Below, piece after piece: positions 17,464 through 28,044 of a stretch of 64,000 bases of DNA. Positions within the stretch are counted from its first letter, which is position 1; every line of letters begins with the position of its first letter. Made by a program: the position numbers and the translations under genes. Source of the stretch: Rhodovulum robiginosum. GTDB taxonomy: Bacteria > Pseudomonadota > Alphaproteobacteria > Rhodobacterales > Rhodobacteraceae. The stretch is taken from positions 1 through 64,000 of the forward strand of contig NZ_RWGU01000046.1 in the NCBI RefSeq assembly GCF_003944755.1, written 5' to 3'. Below the pieces are notes generated by a model. It was not told the DNA's origin and did no database searches. It saw nothing but the letters and a program-made list of their open reading frames with translations.

Positions 17464-18293
17464 TGCGAGCTTTGTATGGAGTAGTCTGCGCCAATAATTA
17501 CTCCACTCGCAAGAGTGTAAGCTGAAAGGGTCTCGCCGAACTGACCATCCAATAATATTTGAATTCGGGCGGTGTCTTGAAGCAATATGGTAGCATCCTG
17601 TGTGCCGCCAAAATCTCTGTTCTCTACATAACCCAGATCAAATAAAATATCTCCAAGAGTGCCAATAGAAATTGTGCCCGCGAACACCTCGATCGACGCC
17701 CCCAACTCCTCTTGCGATAAGGAGGTTCCACGGAACGAGATTAGTGAAGCATCCGTACCATCGGTAGCACGAAGAGAAACAGTAATTTGCTGATCCGCCC
17801 CTTCAAAGAGAAACTCAGACTCTCCGACCGGATAGGGAAGTCCTTCAGGGTCACGGGAGAATACTCTAAGCTCAGATATCCACTTTCCAGCAAATTGCAG
17901 CAGGCTTCGCTTACAAAAACCGTCCCGGGTTTGAGAGCCGGCAGGGCAATAGGTAAATGTTGGAACGTCGTCCGTTGACCATGTTCTAGTCGAAACCGTC
18001 GATTGCTCTTTGATCATTTCAGAGTGCACAACGGGGTAATCAGTTTTTTGAACGCAATAATCTGCCGGCAAGGGCCCTTTGGCATCAGCGCCAAATCGGG
18101 CGCCTGACCAAAAGAACGTGCTTGGCGTTGCGCCTTGGTTGCAAACCTCATAGACCGCGCGGTTTTTATCTGCCTTTGCTGATGAAAAATGATGGCCGCT
18201 CGTTGAGTGTTCAAGCACTTCTTTTACTTCAAAAGCTTGAACTGACGGGGCAGCGGACACAAAGGTCAACAAAATTGCTAATGTTTGTTTCAT
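17460..18293 (-). CDS. Secreted protein in an AT-rich island, no known family
   Basis: 277 aa. A typical signal peptide (MKQTLAILLTF... cleaving near VQAF, about residue 20) is followed by a soluble domain with paired cysteines (VCNQG, YCVQK, YCPAG, FCKRS), suggesting periplasmic disulfides. The ATG at 18293 is chosen so that the signal peptide starts the protein; an ATG five codons upstream (18308) is also open. A/T-rich codons set it apart from its neighbours and suggest horizontal acquisition. It is followed directly by the small membrane protein gene. Confidence 0.6.
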   Translation of the reverse strand: MKQTLAILLTFVSAAPSVQAFEVKEVLEHSTSGHHFSSAKADKNRAVYEVCNQGATPSTFFWSGARFGADAKGPLPADYCVQKTDYPVVHSEMIKEQSTVSTRTWSTDDVPTFTYCPAGSQTRDGFCKRSLLQFAGKWISELRVFSRDPEGLPYPVGESEFLFEGADQQITVSLRATDGTDASLISFRGTSLSQEELGASIEVFAGTISIGTLGDILFDLGYVENRDFGGTQDATILLQDTARIQILLDGQFGETLSAYTLASGVIIGADYSIQSSQ

Positions 18294-18331
18294 GATACCC
18301 TCTGACACCGAAAGAGCGGCCGGCTACTAGG

Positions 18332-19999
<1,668 letters not shown>

Positions 20000-20090
20000 G
20001 CGCCGGCGCCCCTCGTGAGTTGTCAGGTATCTGGATTGCGCATATAGAACGCGCCGCACCTGCATGCAACGCGGGGTTTGGGGAGGGCCG

Positions 20091-21056
20091 GTGGGCACGC
20101 TTTTCATTCATATCGGCCACGACAAGACCGGGTCGAGCTACCTGCAGGCCTATCTTGCCCGCAATGCAGATGCGCTGGGGGCGCGGGGTATCCTCTATCC
20201 CGGCCGGACGCGCGCCATGGCGCGGGCTGCGGCAGGCGGCGTAAGTTCCGGAAACGGGCGGTTTTTCGAGGCGCCGGAGGCGCTGGAGGCGGCGGCGCGC
20301 GAGCGGGCGGGGCGCGACGTTCTGCTCAGTTACGAGGGGTTTTTCAACGCGCTCAACGCGCGGCCCGGCGAGACACTGGCGCGGTTTCAGTCCTGGCGCT
20401 CGGCGCTCGGGCTCGACGAAATCAGAGTGCTGCTTTTTACGCGCAATCCGGTGGGCCATGCGGCGTCTGCCTATCAGCAGATGGTGAAATCGGGAAAGGT
20501 GCGCCATGCTCCGGACCGCTATTTCCTGAACTACCGCCGCCCGCAACAGGTCTGGAAGGTGATGGGAAGGGTGGGCGCCGCGCCGGGGGTTACACTCGAT
20601 CTGCGCAACTACGACGCTTGCCGAGCCGATCTTCTGGGAGAGCTGTCGCGATGGCTGGGGCTGGCCGATTTTGACTGGGCCGCGCCGCCGGTCGAGCAGG
20701 TGAACCGGTCTATGACGGCGGCGGAAATCAGGCTGTTGCTGGCGCTGAACCGGGTTCTGCCGCGGGCCAGCCTGATCGTCGCGAACGGGTTTGCCGAGGC
20801 GATGCCGGGGCTTGCATCCACTCGGGCGCTACCCGGGCGCGGCGTGCAAAAGAAGATGATCGACGCCAATGCCGATGCGATCGCGCGTGTGAATGCCCGC
20901 ATGCCAGACCCGGCTCAACGCTATCGAGTCGACTATGCCGACCCCGGGGACGCAGGCGCCGGGCGCGGGCTGAGCCTGCGTCATTACCTGGTGATGGCCG
21001 GGTGCCTCAGCGCGCTGCCCGTCCGCGCCGCGGCCGCGGCACTGGGCCGGGCGTGA
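20091..21056 (+). CDS. Sulfotransferase-family protein
   Basis: 321 aa from the GTG at 20091, chosen because GGGAGGG lies just upstream; an ATG at 20064 without ribosome site is also open. The N-terminal [19 protein letters not shown] is a PAPS 5'-phosphosulfate loop (P-loop-like KTGSS) and [16 protein letters not shown] fits the 3'-phosphate-binding R...S site. The family transfers sulfate from PAPS to carbohydrates or lipids; many bacterial members are uncharacterised. Ten bases before nadD on the same strand, but no functional link is obvious. Confidence 0.72.
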   Translation: MGTLFIHIGHDKTGSSYLQAYLARNADALGARGILYPGRTRAMARAAAGGVSSGNGRFFEAPEALEAAARERAGRDVLLSYEGFFNALNARPGETLARFQSWRSALGLDEIRVLLFTRNPVGHAASAYQQMVKSGKVRHAPDRYFLNYRRPQQVWKVMGRVGAAPGVTLDLRNYDACRADLLGELSRWLGLADFDWAAPPVEQVNRSMTAAEIRLLLALNRVLPRASLIVANGFAEAMPGLASTRALPGRGVQKKMIDANADAIARVNARMPDPAQRYRVDYADPGDAGAGRGLSLRHYLVMAGCLSALPVRAAAAALGRA

Positions 21057-21066
21057 GGGGCGCGGC

Positions 21067-21672
21067 ATGATCCGGGCGGGGCTGCCGCGCGCCGCTGCGG
21101 GAATGTCGGTCGGGCTGCTGGGCGGGTCGTTCGACCCGGCCCATCCCGGCCATGTGCATATCACGCGCCAGGCGCTGAGACGCTTTGCGCTGGACCGCGT
21201 GTGGTGGCTGGTCAGCCCCGGCAACCCGCTGAAGACCGAGGGGCCGGCGCCGCTGGGCCGGCGGCTCGAAGCGGCGGCGGCGCTGATGTCTCATCCCCGC
21301 GTCTGCATCACCGATCTCGAGGCCCGCATCGGTACCCGCTACACCGCGGCGACGCTGGGCCGGCTCCAGATGCTTTATCCGGAGGTGCGCTTTGTCTGGC
21401 TGATGGGGGCGGACAACCTGACCGGGTTCCACCGCTGGGACCGCTGGGAATGGATCATGGAGAACGTGCCCATCGGCGTGATCGCGCGGCCGGGTCAAGG
21501 CATCGCTGCGCGGCGGTCGAAGGCGGCGCTGCGATACGCCAATGCCCAGTTGCCGGGTCGGGCGTCGTTCACGCTGGCGGGGCAGGCGGCGCCAGCCTGG
21601 TGCTATGTCAACGTGCCGATGGTCGATATCTCGTCGTCCGAGATCCGCGCCCGCGGCGACTGGCGGCGCTAG
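21067..21672 (+). CDS. nadD: Nicotinate-nucleotide adenylyltransferase
   Basis: 201 aa. [17 protein letters not shown] is the nucleotidyltransferase HxGH signature with the GGSFDP start of NadD, and ISSSEIR near the C-terminus is the ISSTxIR-type ATP-binding motif. It makes deamido-NAD from nicotinate mononucleotide and ATP. The W.MGADNL motif (residues about 115) also fits. In many bacteria nadD precedes rsfS; here a converging lysK gene follows instead. GGCGGC/GCCGCC around the stop (21662-21677) could form a small hairpin. Confidence 0.95.
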   Translation: MIRAGLPRAAAGMSVGLLGGSFDPAHPGHVHITRQALRRFALDRVWWLVSPGNPLKTEGPAPLGRRLEAAAALMSHPRVCITDLEARIGTRYTAATLGRLQMLYPEVRFVWLMGADNLTGFHRWDRWEWIMENVPIGVIARPGQGIAARRSKAALRYANAQLPGRASFTLAGQAAPAWCYVNVPMVDISSSEIRARGDWRR

Positions 21673-21747
21673 CCGCCTTGCACGGCGTTCAGAAGGCTTG
21701 TGCCGAGAGCCTTGCGAGAACTCTTCAGACGCATTCCCGGCGGGGGG

Positions 21748-23319
21748 CTAGCCGCGCGCAAGTGCCCTGTCGATCAGCGCTACCGTCTCGTCGATGCCGT
21801 AAAGCGCGACAAACCCGCCGAAGCGCGGACCCTGGCTGGCGCCCAGCAGCACCTCGTAAAGCGCCTTGAACCAATCCCGCAGCGGCTCGAACCCGTGGTC
21901 CTTGCCCACCGCGAAGACCAGCGTTTGCAATTCTTCGGCGTCGAGCCCGCCATCCCAGGCGCGCAGCCTCTGGGCCAGATCCTCGATCGCCGCGCGTTCC
22001 TTTTCGTCCGGTGCGCGGACCTGGCGGTGCGGGGCCACGAAATCGCGGAAATAGCGCACCGCGAACTCTGCCGCCTGGTCGAGGTCGGGGTGGGTGTCGG
22101 GGCTGGCCTCGGGGGCGTAGCGCCTGATGAAGCCCCAGAGCCCGGTCTTGTCCTCTGCACCGGCCACAGAGGCGAGGTTCAGCAGCATCGCGAAGGACAC
22201 GACCATGTGGCTTTGCGGCGGCTGGCCGTTATGGATGTGCCAGACCGGGTTGTTGATCTGCGCGGCCACGTCCTGATCGGGGAAGGCGCGCAACTGCTGG
22301 TGATATTCGTCCACCGCCTTGGGGATCACGTCCCACCACAGCCGCTTGGCGGTCTTGGGTTTCTGGAACATGAAATAGAACAGGCTTTCGGTCGAGGCGT
22401 AGGTGAGCCATTCGTCGATGGAAAGACCGTTGCCCTTGGATTTCGAGATCTTCTCGCCGTTCTCGTCGAGGAACAGCTCGTAGGTGAAATGCTCGGGCTT
22501 CTTGCCGCCCAGGATCTCGCAGATCCGGTCGTAAATCGGGGTGTTGGTGGAATGGTCCTTGCCGTACATCTCGAAATCGACGTCGAGCGCGGCCCATCGT
22601 GCGCCGAAATCGGGCTTCCATTGCAGTTTCACGTTGCCGCCGGTGACGGGTAACGTCCATTCTCGGCCCTCTTCGTCGTCGAAGGTGACGGTGTGGTTTT
22701 CCGCGTCGACGTGTTTCATCGGCACGTAAAGCACGCGGCCGGTTTCGGGGTGCAGCGGCAAAAAGATCGAATAGGTCTGCTGGCGTTCCTCACGGAGCGA
22801 TTTCAGCATCACCTGCATGACATCGTCATAGCGTTCGGCGGCGCGCTTCAGCACCTCGTCGAACTGGCCGGATTTGTAGAAATCGGTGGCCGAGTAGAAC
22901 TCGTACTCGAAGCCGAACGTGTCGAGAAACCGGCGCAGCATCGCGTTGTTGTGGTGGCCAAAGCTCTCGTACTCGCCGAACGGGTCGGGGACGGAGGTCA
23001 GCGGGCGCTGCAAATGGTCGCGCAGCATCTCGGGGCTGGGCACGTTGTCGGGCACCTTGCGCATGCCGTCCATGTCGTCGGAAAAGCAGATCAGCCGCGT
23101 CGGGATGTCGCTGATCGCCTCGAAGGCGCGGCGGATCATGGTGGTGCGGGCGACCTCGCCGAAGGTGCCGATATGGGGCAGGCCGGAGGGTCCGTAGCCT
23201 GTTTCGAACAGCACATAGCCCTTGTCGGCCGCGCCCCGCTCGGCCCGTTTGAGCAGTTTGCGCGCCTCTTCAAAGGGCCAGGCCTTGGATTTCATCGCCG
23301 CATCGCGCAGTTCGGACAT
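21748..23319 (-). CDS. lysK: Lysyl-tRNA synthetase, class I
   Basis: 523 aa. Class I signatures: [19 protein letters not shown] (HIGH-type) and [10 protein letters not shown] (KMSKS-type). This is the archaeal/alphaproteobacterial class I enzyme, unrelated to the common class II LysRS. It charges tRNA-Lys in the cytoplasm. Full length, with no sign of truncation. Single gene, convergent with nadD. Confidence 0.97.
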   Translation of the reverse strand: MSELRDAAMKSKAWPFEEARKLLKRAERGAADKGYVLFETGYGPSGLPHIGTFGEVARTTMIRRAFEAISDIPTRLICFSDDMDGMRKVPDNVPSPEMLRDHLQRPLTSVPDPFGEYESFGHHNNAMLRRFLDTFGFEYEFYSATDFYKSGQFDEVLKRAAERYDDVMQVMLKSLREERQQTYSIFLPLHPETGRVLYVPMKHVDAENHTVTFDDEEGREWTLPVTGGNVKLQWKPDFGARWAALDVDFEMYGKDHSTNTPIYDRICEILGGKKPEHFTYELFLDENGEKISKSKGNGLSIDEWLTYASTESLFYFMFQKPKTAKRLWWDVIPKAVDEYHQQLRAFPDQDVAAQINNPVWHIHNGQPPQSHMVVSFAMLLNLASVAGAEDKTGLWGFIRRYAPEASPDTHPDLDQAAEFAVRYFRDFVAPHRQVRAPDEKERAAIEDLAQRLRAWDGGLDAEELQTLVFAVGKDHGFEPLRDWFKALYEVLLGASQGPRFGGFVALYGIDETVALIDRALARG

Positions 23320-23435
23320 CTCAAACGCTCTCAGAAGGGTCGGGCTGTCTGCCCGTCAAGCTCCGTGTCCTATTGCCCGCCCGGGCCCGCGTCAATATTC
23401 TGCGCCGCGACAGTCCTTTTTCGGAGCCGCGCCAC

Positions 23436-23858
23436 GTGACACCCCGCCCCAATCCGCTTACCGCCCAGGACAGCCTGGTGGCGATCATGATCGCCGTGTC
23501 CGCCTCGGACGAGAACATCCGCACCGCGGAACTGGTGACGATCGAGCGGATCGTGAACCACCTGCCGGTCTTTGCCGACTACGATCAGGACCGCATTCGA
23601 CCTGTCGCCCAGACAGTGCTGGAACTGTTCGAGGAATATGACGGGCTCGACGCGCTGTTCGGGCTGGTGCGCGACGCGCTGCCGGACAAGCTGGCCGAAA
23701 CCGCCTATGCCATGGCCTGCGACGTGGCCGCGGCCGACGGCAAGCTGGGCGACGCGGAGCTGCGGCTGCTCGAGGAAATCCGCTACGAGTTGAATATCGA
23801 CCGGCTGGCCGGCGCCGCGATCGAGCGGGCCGCCCGGGCGCGGCACATGGTGCTGTGA
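23436..23858 (+). CDS. TerB-like helical protein
   Basis: 140 aa from the GTG at 23436, which has GGAG nine bases upstream; an ATG at 23373 is open but lacks a ribosome site. The pattern MIAVSASDENIRTAELVTIERIV...MACDVAAADGKLGDAELRLLEEI contains the acidic A-x-D-G-x-x-x-x-E helix repeats of the TerB/DjlA-N-like (TerB family) fold, which binds metals in some members. Its GTGA end overlaps the start of the pyrophosphatase-like gene. A role in tellurite resistance is not implied. Confidence 0.78.
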   Translation: MTPRPNPLTAQDSLVAIMIAVSASDENIRTAELVTIERIVNHLPVFADYDQDRIRPVAQTVLELFEEYDGLDALFGLVRDALPDKLAETAYAMACDVAAADGKLGDAELRLLEEIRYELNIDRLAGAAIERAARARHMVL

Positions 23859-24232
23859 CCGGCGCCATCGCGCCCGGCCTGCCGGACCGGTTCTGGCCCT
23901 TCGCCGATGCCTTCGTCGCGGGGGCCACGGTGGTGATCGACCGGCCCCGGGGCAGCCGCCACCCGCGCTTTCCCCAGATCGTCTATCCGCTCGATTACGG
24001 GTATCTCGACGGGACGACCGCGATCGACGGCGACGGCGTCGACCTCTGGCGCGGCAGCCTGGCCGGCGCGCGGGTCGAGGCGGTGCTGGCCTCGATGGAC
24101 CTGACCAAGCGCGACGCCGAGCTGAAGCTCTTGCTCGGGTGCACCCCGGCGGAGATGGAAACGATCATGGCCTTTCATAACCAGAGCGAGTTCATGGCCG
24201 CGGCGCTATTGCCGCGACCGGCCGGAATTTGA
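23855..24232 (+). CDS. Short inorganic pyrophosphatase-like protein
   Basis: 125 aa. VVIDRPRGSRHPRFPQ and YPLDYGYLDGTTAIDGDGVDLW resemble the active-site region of soluble family I pyrophosphatases (YPxxYGY and D-G-D-xxD), but the protein is much shorter than the usual 170-180 aa and the third acidic patch is changed. It starts at a GTG overlapping the TerB stop. It may hydrolyse pyrophosphate or be a structural relative. Confidence 0.7.
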   Translation: MTGAIAPGLPDRFWPFADAFVAGATVVIDRPRGSRHPRFPQIVYPLDYGYLDGTTAIDGDGVDLWRGSLAGARVEAVLASMDLTKRDAELKLLLGCTPAEMETIMAFHNQSEFMAAALLPRPAGI

Positions 24233-24289
24233 GCCGCCCGGCGGACAGGCAGGGCATTTGCGCTATCTGCCTGCCGAAGGAGGCACGCT

Positions 24290-24937
24290 ATGCGCAAATT
24301 GATGACAGCCCTCGTCTGCCTTCTGGCGACCGCGCCGGGTATGGCAGAGGCCGGGCAGATCGCCTTCGCCGAGGGGTGGAAAGAGCAACGGTTCTCGCTT
24401 TTGTCGAGCAACGACTACGCGCTCGACGGTGACAGTCTCGGCGTGCGGTCGGATGGCACCGTGTCGCTTTTGTGGACGGCGCTGCCGCGCGATATGTGGC
24501 AGGGACGGCGGGCGTCATGGGAATGGGCGGTCGAGCGGTCCGTGCCGGCGACCGATCTGACGCGCAGGGGCGGGGACGACCGGAACCTTTCGCTCTATTT
24601 TCTTTTCCTGCCCGAAGCGGCGGCGCTGGAGGCGCGGGGCAAGGGTGTGCGCGCCCTTTTGGACAACCCGCAGGCGCGTGTGCTGATGTATGTCTGGGGC
24701 GGCGCCCATCCGCGGGGACAGGTCCTGCCCAGCCCCTATCTTGGCGCGCGGGGGCGCAGCGTCATCCAACGTCAGGCGGGCACCGGGGCCGCCGCCGAGC
24801 GCGTCGATCTGCGGCGCGATCACCGCCGTGCGTTTGGCGAGCCGCCCCAGAGCCTGGTGGGCGTCGCCGTGTCGTCGGACAGCGACGATACGGGCACACG
24901 CGTGTTGGCGCGGATCGCGGACCTGCGGGTCGAGTAG
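24290..24937 (+). CDS. DUF3047-type periplasmic protein
   Basis: 215 aa. A signal peptide (MRKLMTALVCLLA... to about AEAGQ) is followed by a domain with W..ALPRDMWQGRRASWEWAV and LMYVWGGAHPRGQVLPSP, which fits the DUF3047 family. The function of that family is unknown. The gene has a GAAGGAGG ribosome site, stands alone and converges on dacB. Confidence 0.75.
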   Translation: MRKLMTALVCLLATAPGMAEAGQIAFAEGWKEQRFSLLSSNDYALDGDSLGVRSDGTVSLLWTALPRDMWQGRRASWEWAVERSVPATDLTRRGGDDRNLSLYFLFLPEAAALEARGKGVRALLDNPQARVLMYVWGGAHPRGQVLPSPYLGARGRSVIQRQAGTGAAAERVDLRRDHRRAFGEPPQSLVGVAVSSDSDDTGTRVLARIADLRVE

Positions 24938-24957
24938 CTGCGGGCGGGCGCCCCGGT

Positions 24958-26454
24958 CTACCCGTAAAGCGCCAGCCACCGCTTGATCAGGTCACTCTGC
25001 AACGTCCGGGCCCGTCCCACCCAGGCACGCCCGCCTTCGGGGCGTTCGCGCTCGGCCGGTACCAGGCTGGCGCGGCGTGCAGGATCGGCGGTGAAGATGG
25101 CAAAAGCCAGATCCGGGCCGGACGGGGCGCGGATATACCCCGCCAGTGCCGACACGAAATTGAGCGTGCCGGTCTTGGCGCGGATCTCGACCGGATGGGC
25201 GCGCATCGGCCGGCCCTGGTCATCGCGCAGCGCGATCGTCTTCAACAGCGGGCGCAGCGGGCCGTCGGGGCCGACCTGTGCCAGCGCGCGCACCATTTCG
25301 GCCGCCGACAGGCGCGAGGCATCGCCCAGCCCGGAATGGTCGACGAAGCGCGCCTTGTGGGCGCCGAGGCGCGTCTCCATCCAGCCGGCCATCGCGTCGC
25401 CCGACGCGTCAAGCGATAGCGCGGGCAGGCTGCGCGCGCGGGTGGCGGTCAGCCCCACGGCCTCGGCGGTCATGTTGGTCGAGTATTTCAGCATGTCGCG
25501 CAGGATGTCGGGCAGCGGGGCGCTTGCGTGGCGGGCCAGCGCCGTGCCGCCGGGCAGCCTGTCGGCCGCCTCGGGGCGGGGCAGGGCAATGCCGTGGGCC
25601 CGCGCGAGGGTCTGGAAGACCTCGGCGGTGTAAAGCGCCGGGCGCCGGACCGGCAACCAGCGCGCCCCGCCCTTGCCCAGTGCGCCACGCGCGACGGTCC
25701 ATTCGTCGACACCGCCCTTGCTTGAATAGGTGTAGACGGGGGCGGCGCGGTTGACGACCTGCATCCGCGCGACGCTGACCTCCGGGCGGTATCGCTGGGC
25801 GCGTGCGTCCATGGTCACCGCGTAGCCGCCAGACCCGCGGCGCCACTCGAAATGCACCCGGTTGAAATTGAGGTTCAGCCCGCAGATTGCCGGGTTGTAG
25901 CCGACATGAGGTGGTTGGCCGGGGTCGATTGCCGCGACCGAGGGCAGGGCTCCTGCGTAATAGCGAAACCGCCCGGCCACCTCGCGCAGCCCGGCGGCGT
26001 GCAGCTGCGCGGCGAGATCGGCCAGCATGTCGGTGTCCAGCGTCGGATCGCCGCCGCCCACCAGGACCAGGTCACCATCGAGCCGCCCGCCCGACACCGG
26101 CCCGGTGGCGATCACCTGGGTGGTGAAGCGGTAGGCGGGCCCCAGCGCCTCAAGCCCATAAAGCGCGGTGAGCGCCTTGGTGACCGAGGCCGGCGGCAGG
26201 CCCAGAAGCGGGTTTTTCGCCTCGAGGATCTCGCCGGTCCGGGCATCGGCGACGGCGTAGCCGATCTTGCCGCTGAGCCGGGCCTTGGCGATCAGCGCTG
26301 CGGCATCGGGGGCGGCGGCGTTTTGCAGACCGGCGGGGCGGGGCGCCGGGCGCGGCGCCTGCAGCGGCGCATTGGCCAGTGCGCCCTGTGCCGCACCGGC
26401 CCCAAGCGCGGCCAGAACCCAGCGCCGTGAAAGGTTTGTGCCCCTGTTCGCCAT
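24958..26454 (-). CDS. dacB: D-alanyl-D-alanine carboxypeptidase/endopeptidase (PBP4 type)
   Basis: 498 aa. The three penicillin-binding motifs are visible: SxxK as ASVTKAL (about residue 90), SxN as YSTNM (about 320) and KTG as AKTGTLNFV (about 430). The N-terminus (NLSRRWVLAALGAGAA) is a Tat-like signal, consistent with periplasmic action. DacB trims and opens peptidoglycan cross-links. Full length for the family. Single gene. Confidence 0.95.
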   Translation of the reverse strand: MANRGTNLSRRWVLAALGAGAAQGALANAPLQAPRPAPRPAGLQNAAAPDAAALIAKARLSGKIGYAVADARTGEILEAKNPLLGLPPASVTKALTALYGLEALGPAYRFTTQVIATGPVSGGRLDGDLVLVGGGDPTLDTDMLADLAAQLHAAGLREVAGRFRYYAGALPSVAAIDPGQPPHVGYNPAICGLNLNFNRVHFEWRRGSGGYAVTMDARAQRYRPEVSVARMQVVNRAAPVYTYSSKGGVDEWTVARGALGKGGARWLPVRRPALYTAEVFQTLARAHGIALPRPEAADRLPGGTALARHASAPLPDILRDMLKYSTNMTAEAVGLTATRARSLPALSLDASGDAMAGWMETRLGAHKARFVDHSGLGDASRLSAAEMVRALAQVGPDGPLRPLLKTIALRDDQGRPMRAHPVEIRAKTGTLNFVSALAGYIRAPSGPDLAFAIFTADPARRASLVPAERERPEGGRAWVGRARTLQSDLIKRWLALYG

Positions 26455-26537
26455 TGCGCGAACTCAAGCAAATCCAGCCGTGTCGGGCAAGCCTCTGTCG
26501 CGGTTGCGCGGTCGAAATGGGCGCCGATCGGGTGCGT

Positions 26538-27431
26538 TCAGGCCACAGCCTTGCGCCAGTCGCGCCACCAGCCCTTCCAGCGGTGAGCGATGGCCTTGGC
26601 GGGGCGCGAAAACAGGCGGGTGCCAAGATCGCGCGCCTCGTCCTCCAACTCTGCCTGTCGGGCGGCGGCCAGCCGGTCGAAGCGTGCGCGGGCGTCGGCA
26701 TCGATCGGAAGGTCTGCGGCGCCGGCGATATGGGCGCGCAGCACCGCCAGGTCGTGATGCGCGCCCAGCAACTCGCCCAGGTCGCGCGCCTTGGCGGCGC
26801 GGTCTTTCAGCACCTTGGGCCGCAGCCGGCGCAAGAGCTTGGTGTGGTACCAGTGCGCCTTCACCCGTTTGCGCCAGTCGTGGATATCCTCGTCGCTGGC
26901 GCGGTCATGTACGAGCCGCAGGTCGCGCCGCGCCGCGCCAAAGGTCTTTTCGATACCGGGTTTCAGCGCCTTGAATCCTTTTTCGGTCAGCCGCCAATGT
27001 TTGACCCGCTTGCGCAGGGCCACCAGTTCGGCGCGGAACCGCGCGAGATCGTCATCGCTATGGGCGTTTTCGGCGGCGTGGTCGCGTGCGGCGGCGAGGT
27101 AGGTGCGGATCGTGGCGAAGCCGCCGGAATGGGTGGCCTCCATCAGCTTGTCGAACGTCTCTACCCGTGCCTCGCTGTCGCGCAGGGCAGACAGGCCGCG
27201 CGCAGCATCGCGGATCGCGGCGTTTTCGGCGGCGTAGCCGGGAAAGGCGTGGCGGACGAGGCGGATCAGCGCGCGCAACCGCTTGGCCCGCTTGCGCACC
27301 TGATGCACCTTTTCGGGCTGCGGCATGTCGGGGTCGTCGATCTCGGCAAGGGCGCGGTCGATCTCTTCGGTGGCGATGCGGCGCAGCGCGGCCTGGACGG
27401 AGCGGTCCTTTCGGCTGAGCGCGTAGGCCAT
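26538..27431 (-). CDS. CHAD-domain protein
   Basis: 297 aa, helical and rich in Arg/Lys/His. KVHQVRKRAKRLRALIRL and HDWRKRVKAHWYHTKLLRRLRP are the two characteristic basic helices (HxxRKxxKxLR) of CHAD domains, which bind polyphosphate granules. It is unfused to CYTH here. The DUF4864 gene is divergent after 106 bases. Confidence 0.92.
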   Translation of the reverse strand: MAYALSRKDRSVQAALRRIATEEIDRALAEIDDPDMPQPEKVHQVRKRAKRLRALIRLVRHAFPGYAAENAAIRDAARGLSALRDSEARVETFDKLMEATHSGGFATIRTYLAAARDHAAENAHSDDDLARFRAELVALRKRVKHWRLTEKGFKALKPGIEKTFGAARRDLRLVHDRASDEDIHDWRKRVKAHWYHTKLLRRLRPKVLKDRAAKARDLGELLGAHHDLAVLRAHIAGAADLPIDADARARFDRLAAARQAELEDEARDLGTRLFSRPAKAIAHRWKGWWRDWRKAVA

Positions 27432-27537
27432 CGTGTCATCTCCTCTTCGCGGGATACCGACCGGCTATTGTGAACCGGGGCGGGGCCGCGTGCGTAAAAG
27501 TTAACATACACATACAAAGCTCGGATTTGGAGGCAGC

Positions 27538-27942
27538 ATGCGCCGCATATTGTTGGGTTTTTTCACCGCCCTCGCATTGGGCGGTGCGGTCGCGGCCCAG
27601 GGCGACGGCGACGCGCAAGAGGTGATCGACGCCCAGATCGAGGCCTTTCTGCGCGACGATGTCGCCGAAGCCTTTACCTACGCCTCACCCGGCATCAGGC
27701 GTCTTTTCGGAACGGCCGAGAATTTCGGGGCGATGGTGCGGCAGGGCTATCCGATGGTCTGGCGCCCGGCCGAGCGGCGGTATCTGCAAAGCGAAGGCGC
27801 GGGCACCCAGCAACGCCAGATCGTGCAGATCGTCGATGCCGAGGGTCGGCTGCATCTGCTGGAATACGACATGATCGCGACCGAACGCGGCTGGCGCATC
27901 GACGGGGTGCGCATTCTGCAGGCGCCAGATCTGGGCGTCTGA
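27538..27942 (+). CDS. DUF4864-type secreted protein
   Basis: 134 aa. A signal peptide (MRRILLGFFTALALGG... cleaving near AAQ) precedes a domain with QIEAFLRDDVAEAFTYASPGI and GWRIDGVRI typical of DUF4864, probably an NTF2-like fold. The family has no known function. GGAGG lies 5-10 bases upstream of the ATG. The gap to the divergent CHAD gene contains AT-rich sequence around GTTAACATACACATAC, a plausible promoter area. Confidence 0.8.
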   Translation: MRRILLGFFTALALGGAVAAQGDGDAQEVIDAQIEAFLRDDVAEAFTYASPGIRRLFGTAENFGAMVRQGYPMVWRPAERRYLQSEGAGTQQRQIVQIVDAEGRLHLLEYDMIATERGWRIDGVRILQAPDLGV

Positions 27943-28044
27943 GCGTACGGTCGCACAACCTCTGATTATCTTCTCAAGCGTAGACCGCTTTCCCAAGGCG
28001 GGCCGGTGGCCGGCCATGGATCACGACGCGCAAGGGGATATCGG

